NCBI GenBank assembly: GCA_002499545.1
Contig: DAME01000009.1
Span: forward strand, 1-23,330
Origin: Euryarchaeota archaeon UBA88
GTDB lineage: Archaea; Thermoplasmatota; Poseidoniia; Poseidoniales; Poseidoniaceae
DNA: 23,330 nucleotides
Direction of reading: 5' to 3'
Shown one piece after another: positions 23,167 to 23,330 of the stretch. The translations under genes were made by a program, and so were the position numbers. Positions within the stretch are counted from its first letter, which is position 1, and each line of letters begins with the position of its first letter. Under the pieces are notes generated by a model, which made no database searches, was not told the origin of the DNA, and worked only from the letters and a program-made list of their open reading frames with translations.

Positions 23167-23330
23167 TTATCCACTGAATCGAACGCAATCATGGACCCAG
23201 ACATTACCGTGATTCTTGTCGGAGTTGTGAGTTGCGCCATCAGCCTTTTTGACCACCATCGTATCTGCAAAACTGCGAATCTTCACCGAAGATGTTCCCC
23301 TACCACCGGCAATCATACTTCCAGTGATGA
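23167..23330 (-). CDS. Possible C-terminal end of a protein, cut by the right edge (uncertain)
   Basis: A minus-strand frame is open from the right edge to TAA at 23167-23169, giving about 53 residues that include GRGTSSVKIRSFADTMVVKK and end CVRFSG. I do not recognise it. It favours G or A at first codon positions (roughly 40 of 54 codons) and matches the direction of all other genes. However, a plus-strand frame from ATG 23191 to the edge is open in the same codon register, so composition alone cannot decide. The sequence beyond the edge is needed. Confidence 0.33.
   Translation of the reverse strand, partial: ITGSMIAGGRGTSSVKIRSFADTMVVKKADGATHNSDKNHGNVWVHDCVRFSG

Noticed and set aside
1..23330. 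tRNA, rRNA, CRISPR arrays, insertion sequences, integrases
   Set aside because: No cloverleaf-like stretch, regularly spaced direct repeats, transposase or integrase motif was seen in any gap or open frame; gaps are all under 160 bp.

Overview
The window looks like genomic DNA of a marine Thermoplasmatota archaeon, most likely Candidatus Poseidoniales (Marine Group II). This rests on four things: an archaeal-type complex I operon with no nuoE, nuoF or nuoG where bacteria keep them; a NuoJ split into two genes; GGTGAT-type Shine-Dalgarno sites and TATA-like boxes rather than bacterial promoters; and very large secreted proteins built from Ig-like, PKD, CARDB and NEW3-type domains. No marker such as 16S rRNA is present, so the assignment is inference. 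Every gene I can support is on the minus strand, so transcription runs from high to low coordinates.

Region 1 (1-5973) is the 5' part of a complex I operon, in the order nuoA, nuoB, nuoC, nuoD, nuoH, nuoI, nuoJ1, nuoJ2 (cut by the left edge). Junctions are -4 to +11 bp. At three of them the stop codon is built into the next ribosome binding site (TGAGGTGATT). NuoI and NuoH are each enlarged by a long insertion close to the quinone-binding module. NuoA and NuoD each lack a well-conserved acidic residue. NuoK, L, M and N are presumably beyond the left edge.

Region 2 (6131-21636) is a run of five cell-surface genes filling about 15 kb. In transcription order they are: a PKD-domain membrane protein with a cytoplasmic zinc ribbon; a 1,562-residue secreted protein of unknown function; a small single-pass membrane protein coupled to it; a 1,511-residue subtilisin-like protease with a membrane anchor and a cytoplasmic Cys/His zinc module; and a NEW3-type repeat protein with a C-terminal membrane anchor. 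A plausible reading is a machine for binding and degrading extracellular protein, with two members carrying intracellular metal-binding domains that could report or recruit. The last gene appears to begin within a perfect palindrome at its predicted transcription start.

Region 3 (21682-23330) holds housekeeping genes: RNase Z (tRNA 3' processing), a small PRC-barrel protein just upstream of it with a clear TATA box, and an ambiguous open frame at the right edge. I saw no tRNA, rRNA, CRISPR array, insertion sequence or integrase.
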